Origin: a virus
Virus record (IMG/VR): IMGVR_UViG_3300034022_000723
Coordinates: 1-64,000 of that record
Length of the DNA: 64,000 nucleotides
Reading direction: 5' to 3' (one strand)
Positions 60,755-64,000 of this stretch are shown in pieces. A program made the position numbers and the translations under genes. Under the pieces are notes generated by a model. That model was not told where the DNA came from and did not search any database. It saw only the letters and a list, made by a program, of their open reading frames with translations. How positions within the stretch are numbered: the first letter of the stretch is position 1; the number at the start of each line of letters is the position of its first letter.

Positions 60755-63751
60755 ATGAAAATACTTGCACATACATGTTTTATCGGAGTAACAGGATATG
60801 CTAATCACGCAAAGTCCTTTTTTTGTGCTCTGAACAAATACCACACAGTTAAGGTTAGAAACTCTACCATAGGTGGGGGTTGGAAGGGAATGAACGATAC
60901 ACCTCATGATGATGAACCATATATCACCGATGAGATGAAGGATATGTTAATTCTACAAACCCTAATCAATGGTGATGGTAGTAGATCTCATTTACCTATG
61001 TATGGTTATAAGAATGATTATAAACCTGACGTTCATATTGTATTGGTGGATATGAACAACTATTATTTTCACGAGAATTACGATGGATATAAGATAGCAT
61101 ATAACGTTTGGGAATCAACACGTTACCCACAAGATTTCTTTAAAAGATTAATGTATTTTGATGAGGTATGGGTACCGACCCAATGGCAGTTTGATTGTTT
61201 GGTTGAACAAGGATATCCATCATCAAAAATATCAATTGTACCTGAAGGAGTTGATGTGGAGACATTTAAACCGTTAAATAAGACACCAAAGAAAGATAAA
61301 TTTAGATTCTTACACTTTGGTAGATGGGATTATAGAAAAGGAACTACAGAGGTTTTAAGGACATTTGGTGAGGTTTTTAAAGGTAGAACCGATGTGGAGT
61401 TGATTGCGTCAGTTGAAAACCCATACGCATACGACGGAATGAAGACCACAGATGAAAGGGTTAAGTATCATAATATTAATGATGAGAATATTAACTTTAT
61501 TAAGTTCACCCCAAGAGAGGATTATGTGAAGTATCTACAAGAAGGTGACGTGTTCGTTACTTGTGCTCGTAGTGAGGGATGGAACTTACCGTTGATTGAG
61601 GCTATGGCTTGTGGAACACCATCAATTTACTCTAATTGGGGAGGTCAATTAGAATTTGCGGAAGGTAATGGTGTTCCCGTTAAGATAGATGGTTTAAGAC
61701 CTGCAAATGTGGAACATAAAGATTTCCCTGGTGAATATTGTGAACCAGATTGGAAAGATTTGGGAGAACAAATGTTAAATGTAATGAATGATTATAAAAA
61801 GTTTAAATCATTCGCAATAGAAGAATCAAAGGAAATTCATATAGATTTCAATTGGGATAAAATAGCAAAAACAGCATCAGAAATATTAATGGAAAAGAAA
61901 ACAATTAGAGAAGATGATTTTTATAAATCAGGAAAATTCTACACAGATGTAGACGTATTAGAAAATTTAGGGGACATTAAAGATTACCAAGGAGGGACTC
62001 TTGAAGTTGCGGATAAGTTTGGTTGGCCGAGAGCAATTTATCATGAAATTTTTAATTTAAAAGATTATTATAAATTCCCCAATCAAGACAAACGAATATT
62101 TGATGGAGATGTGGTAGTTGATTTAGGAGGAAACTTAGGTATCTTTAATAGATGGGCTTATAGTCAAGGTGCGTCTAAAGTAATTTCATTTGAACCAGAT
62201 AGAAGGTATTTCCAATTACTTTCAAAAAATGCCGACCCACGTTCAATATTATATAATGGTGCAATTGCGGATGAGATGGGTGAATTGGTTTTATCCGAAA
62301 CTGGACATTTAGGTGGATCTACATTATTGGAAACAAATGAAGTAACTAACACTTATGCTGTTAAAACATATACATTAAATCATTTGTTTGAAACAGGTGT
62401 TGTAAATAAAATAGATTTTTTAAAGATGGATATTGAAGGTGCTGAACATCACGCATTTTTAGGTATATCGGATGAAAATCTATTAAAGGTTAGAAACATA
62501 GCAATGGAATATCACCATAATTTATTAGGGTATAATGTTGAACTAAGAGAAAACCTTATCAAAAGAATGGCAGGATTAGGATTTGGTCATTTTACTTTAT
62601 TTTGTGGAGGTAACGACAACTTACAAATGTTATATTTTGAAAGAAAGGTCGCATCAAATAGAAGAACAAATGTACATTTCGTAGATGGTCCATTTGTTGA
62701 AATTAATGAGGATAATGAACACCAGTACAATGTTCAATTTATTGATGGGGATACGGGTGACATTGTCTATGAAACCAACATCAAGAGTAATCATTGGACA
62801 AGAGCATCTAAAAAATATTATGTTAATTGGATTGTTAAGATTAAAGGTATTGATAATAATTTTTATAGAGAGGAGAAATTTAATCCTGAAGGTCAAAGAA
62901 TTATGATATGTTTCGAATCTAAATCTTTGGGGGATAGTTTAGCGTGGATACCATATGTAGAAGAGTTTAGAATTAAAAATAAGTGTCATATTATATGTTC
63001 AACATTTAAAAATGATTTATTTAAAGGGCAATATCCTGAAATTGAATTTGTGGAACCTGGTGTTGGGGTGAATAACATTTATGGTCTATATAGATTAGGT
63101 TTATTTTATGATGATAAAAGAACAATTAGATATGATAATCATCCGTCCAATCCTAAAGTAGAACCATTGGGTAAAATGGCAACGGATATATTGGGTTTAG
63201 AATATAAAGAGATTAGACCTAAATTACCAACTTTTAGTAATAAGAAAAAGAAAAGAGTGTGTATTGCTGTCCATTCAACATCACAATGTAAGTATTGGAA
63301 CAACGCAACAGGATGGCAACAAGTGGTTAATCATCTTAAAAGGAAAGGTTATGAGGTAAGATTATTATCTAGAGAAGAGGATGGATATATGGGTAATAAG
63401 AACCCACAAGGGGTCGTACAACAAAAATCAGGACCAATCGAGAAGGTAATTCAAGTTTTAGAAGAGTCGGAACTTTTTATAGGTATTGGTAGTGGATTAA
63501 GTTGGTTGGCGTGGTCTGTGGGTATTCCTTGTGTCATCATTTCAGGTTTTAGTGAGGAATATAGTGAACCAACAATCGGAGTTTCAAGAATTATTAATAA
63601 AGATGTTTGTCATGGATGTTGGAATGTTTACGATTTTAACCCTGGAGATTGGAACTGGTGCCCTGTAAATAAAGGTACAAAACAACAATTTGAATGTTCC
63701 AAATCAATCACAGGTCAAGATGTCATAAAAGAAATTGATAAATTAATATAA
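60755..63751 (+). CDS. GT4 glycosyltransferase, FkbM methyltransferase and O-heptosyltransferase fusion
   Basis: 998 aa, three domains. (1) ~1-385, GT-B glycosyltransferase of GT4 type: VWVPTQWQFDCLV, FLHFGRWDYRKGT, ARSEGWNLPLIEAMACGTPS (donor site with E of the EX7E motif). (2) ~420-640, FkbM-type methyltransferase: VVVDLGGNLGIFN, VISFEPDRRYFQLL, DFLKMDIEGAEHHAFLG. (3) ~650-998, like bacterial autotransporter O-heptosyltransferases (TibC/BAHT, GT9-like): SKSLGDSLAWIPYVEEF, FIGIGSGLSWLAWSVGIP, and four Cys C952, C955, C969, C981 that match the iron site of that family. Could act as a self-contained glycan initiator or tailor, with protein O-glycosylation by domain 3. Visually less AT-rich than its neighbours. 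Confidence 0.82.
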   Translation: MKILAHTCFIGVTGYANHAKSFFCALNKYHTVKVRNSTIGGGWKGMNDTPHDDEPYITDEMKDMLILQTLINGDGSRSHLPMYGYKNDYKPDVHIVLVDMNNYYFHENYDGYKIAYNVWESTRYPQDFFKRLMYFDEVWVPTQWQFDCLVEQGYPSSKISIVPEGVDVETFKPLNKTPKKDKFRFLHFGRWDYRKGTTEVLRTFGEVFKGRTDVELIASVENPYAYDGMKTTDERVKYHNINDENINFIKFTPREDYVKYLQEGDVFVTCARSEGWNLPLIEAMACGTPSIYSNWGGQLEFAEGNGVPVKIDGLRPANVEHKDFPGEYCEPDWKDLGEQMLNVMNDYKKFKSFAIEESKEIHIDFNWDKIAKTASEILMEKKTIREDDFYKSGKFYTDVDVLENLGDIKDYQGGTLEVADKFGWPRAIYHEIFNLKDYYKFPNQDKRIFDGDVVVDLGGNLGIFNRWAYSQGASKVISFEPDRRYFQLLSKNADPRSILYNGAIADEMGELVLSETGHLGGSTLLETNEVTNTYAVKTYTLNHLFETGVVNKIDFLKMDIEGAEHHAFLGISDENLLKVRNIAMEYHHNLLGYNVELRENLIKRMAGLGFGHFTLFCGGNDNLQMLYFERKVASNRRTNVHFVDGPFVEINEDNEHQYNVQFIDGDTGDIVYETNIKSNHWTRASKKYYVNWIVKIKGIDNNFYREEKFNPEGQRIMICFESKSLGDSLAWIPYVEEFRIKNKCHIICSTFKNDLFKGQYPEIEFVEPGVGVNNIYGLYRLGLFYDDKRTIRYDNHPSNPKVEPLGKMATDILGLEYKEIRPKLPTFSNKKKKRVCIAVHSTSQCKYWNNATGWQQVVNHLKRKGYEVRLLSREEDGYMGNKNPQGVVQQKSGPIEKVIQVLEESELFIGIGSGLSWLAWSVGIPCVIISGFSEEYSEPTIGVSRIINKDVCHGCWNVYDFNPGDWNWCPVNKGTKQQFECSKSITGQDVIKEIDKLI

Positions 63752-63789
63752 AAATTTATAGATTTATTTCACAAATGTGATTTATAAAG

Positions 63790-63797
63790 TATTTATT
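63790..63797 (+). promoter_or_regulatory. TATTTATT element, putative structural-gene promoter
   Basis: GTATTTATTA lies 20 bases before the ATG at 63818. A TCACAAATGTGA inverted repeat sits just upstream at 63769-63780. Last-base mismatch to the other TATTTATA elements. Confidence 0.42.
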
Positions 63798-63817
63798 AGG
63801 GTATAACAATATAACCT

Positions 63818-64000
63818 ATGAAAATATTTGACGCAAACATCTCGGGATCACTTAATGTATCGGGCGCAGCTCGTTTTTTTGGAGATCTTCAGGTAGACGG
63901 AACAATAAATGCCACCATAAGTGGTACCACATCAAACGCTTCGGCCCTAAACACAACAGGTTCCGCTCGTTTTGCAACCACAGGTAGTAACCTATTCACC
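63818..64000 (+). CDS. Fibre-like structural protein, 3' end outside window
   Basis: 61 codons reach the window edge without a stop. MKIFDANISGSLNVSGAARF starts a Ser-Gly-Ser-repeat protein, continuing FGDLQVDGTINATISGTTS; the NISGSLNVSG and TGSARF repeats resemble the modules between collagen segments in the 5214 fibre. Codon use is visibly more GC-rich than the rest (gca, cgt, ctc, tcg). Promoter-like element upstream. Probably a second fibre or virion structural gene. Confidence 0.7.
   Translation, partial: MKIFDANISGSLNVSGAARFFGDLQVDGTINATISGTTSNASALNTTGSARFATTGSNLFT

Noticed and set aside
1-64000. tRNA, rRNA, integrase, transposase or diversity-generating retroelement
   Set aside because: Looked for and not seen; no cloverleaf-like segment, no reverse transcriptase, and no mobile-element ends were recognised by eye.

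Overview
The window looks like part of the genome of a large, AT-rich tailed phage (or a prophage of one), not a cellular chromosome. Genes are packed with overlapping ATGA or TAATG junctions. There is a block of tail-fibre or virion-surface proteins (collagen-like Gly-Ser-Asn repeats, Pro-Thr linkers, LamG-like domains, a peptidase S74 C-terminus), and no ribosomal, tRNA or housekeeping genes are visible. Start codons lack Shine-Dalgarno sequences and sit in A/T-rich context, which would fit a Bacteroidota host; that is an inference, because no host marker is present.

Layout: (1) 1-13950, adhesion and virion surface: the 3' part of a collagen-like fibre gene, two Pro-Thr-linked proteins (LamG pair; seven Asp-box repeats), a 1278-aa fibre ending in an S74 chaperone, three tandem paralogous small proteins, a small tail-region protein, and three proteins sharing an N-terminal module (one with a fibrinogen-like C-terminus). 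(2) 13992-28731: glycosyltransferases, a methyltransferase, two galactosyltransferase-LamG fusions, a LamG-LamG-radical SAM fusion followed by a split version of it, an SGNH hydrolase, a fucosyltransferase-like protein, a mini DegT aminotransferase, an amidinotransferase and an SDR. (3) 28759-50221: a family I could not name (six genes, seven copies, HR and TEK motifs) interleaved with SGNH hydrolases and nucleotide-sugar enzymes (UGDH-like dehydrogenase, ColD/RfbH-like 3-dehydratase, epimerases/reductases, GDP-mannose 4,6-dehydratase). A three-gene minus-strand operon at 32803-35261 carries a miniature E1 alpha/beta pair. (4) 50223-53081: carbamoyltransferase, APS kinase, nucleotidyltransferase and DUF2061. 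(5) 53109-60723: a Hint-domain protein, zinc ribbon, SET domain, sulfotransferase, a run of 2OG-Fe(II) oxygenases, a radical SAM, a truncated sulfotransferase and an SGNH protein. (6) 60755-63751: one 998-aa protein joining a GT4 glycosyltransferase, an FkbM methyltransferase and an iron-site O-heptosyltransferase. (7) from 63818: the start of another fibre-like gene.

Taken together the enzymes could make and decorate unusual sugars: deoxysugar formation, amino transfer, amidination, carbamoylation, methylation, sulfation through PAPS, hydroxylation and acyl transfer or removal. Whether the product modifies the virion fibres, phage proteins or host surface glycan cannot be decided from sequence.

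Two short upstream motifs appear to separate two gene classes: TATTTATA before structural-type genes and T-tract plus TTATATTAT before enzyme operons. They are proposed as two phage promoter classes. All domain calls come from reading motifs by eye; no database search was run.
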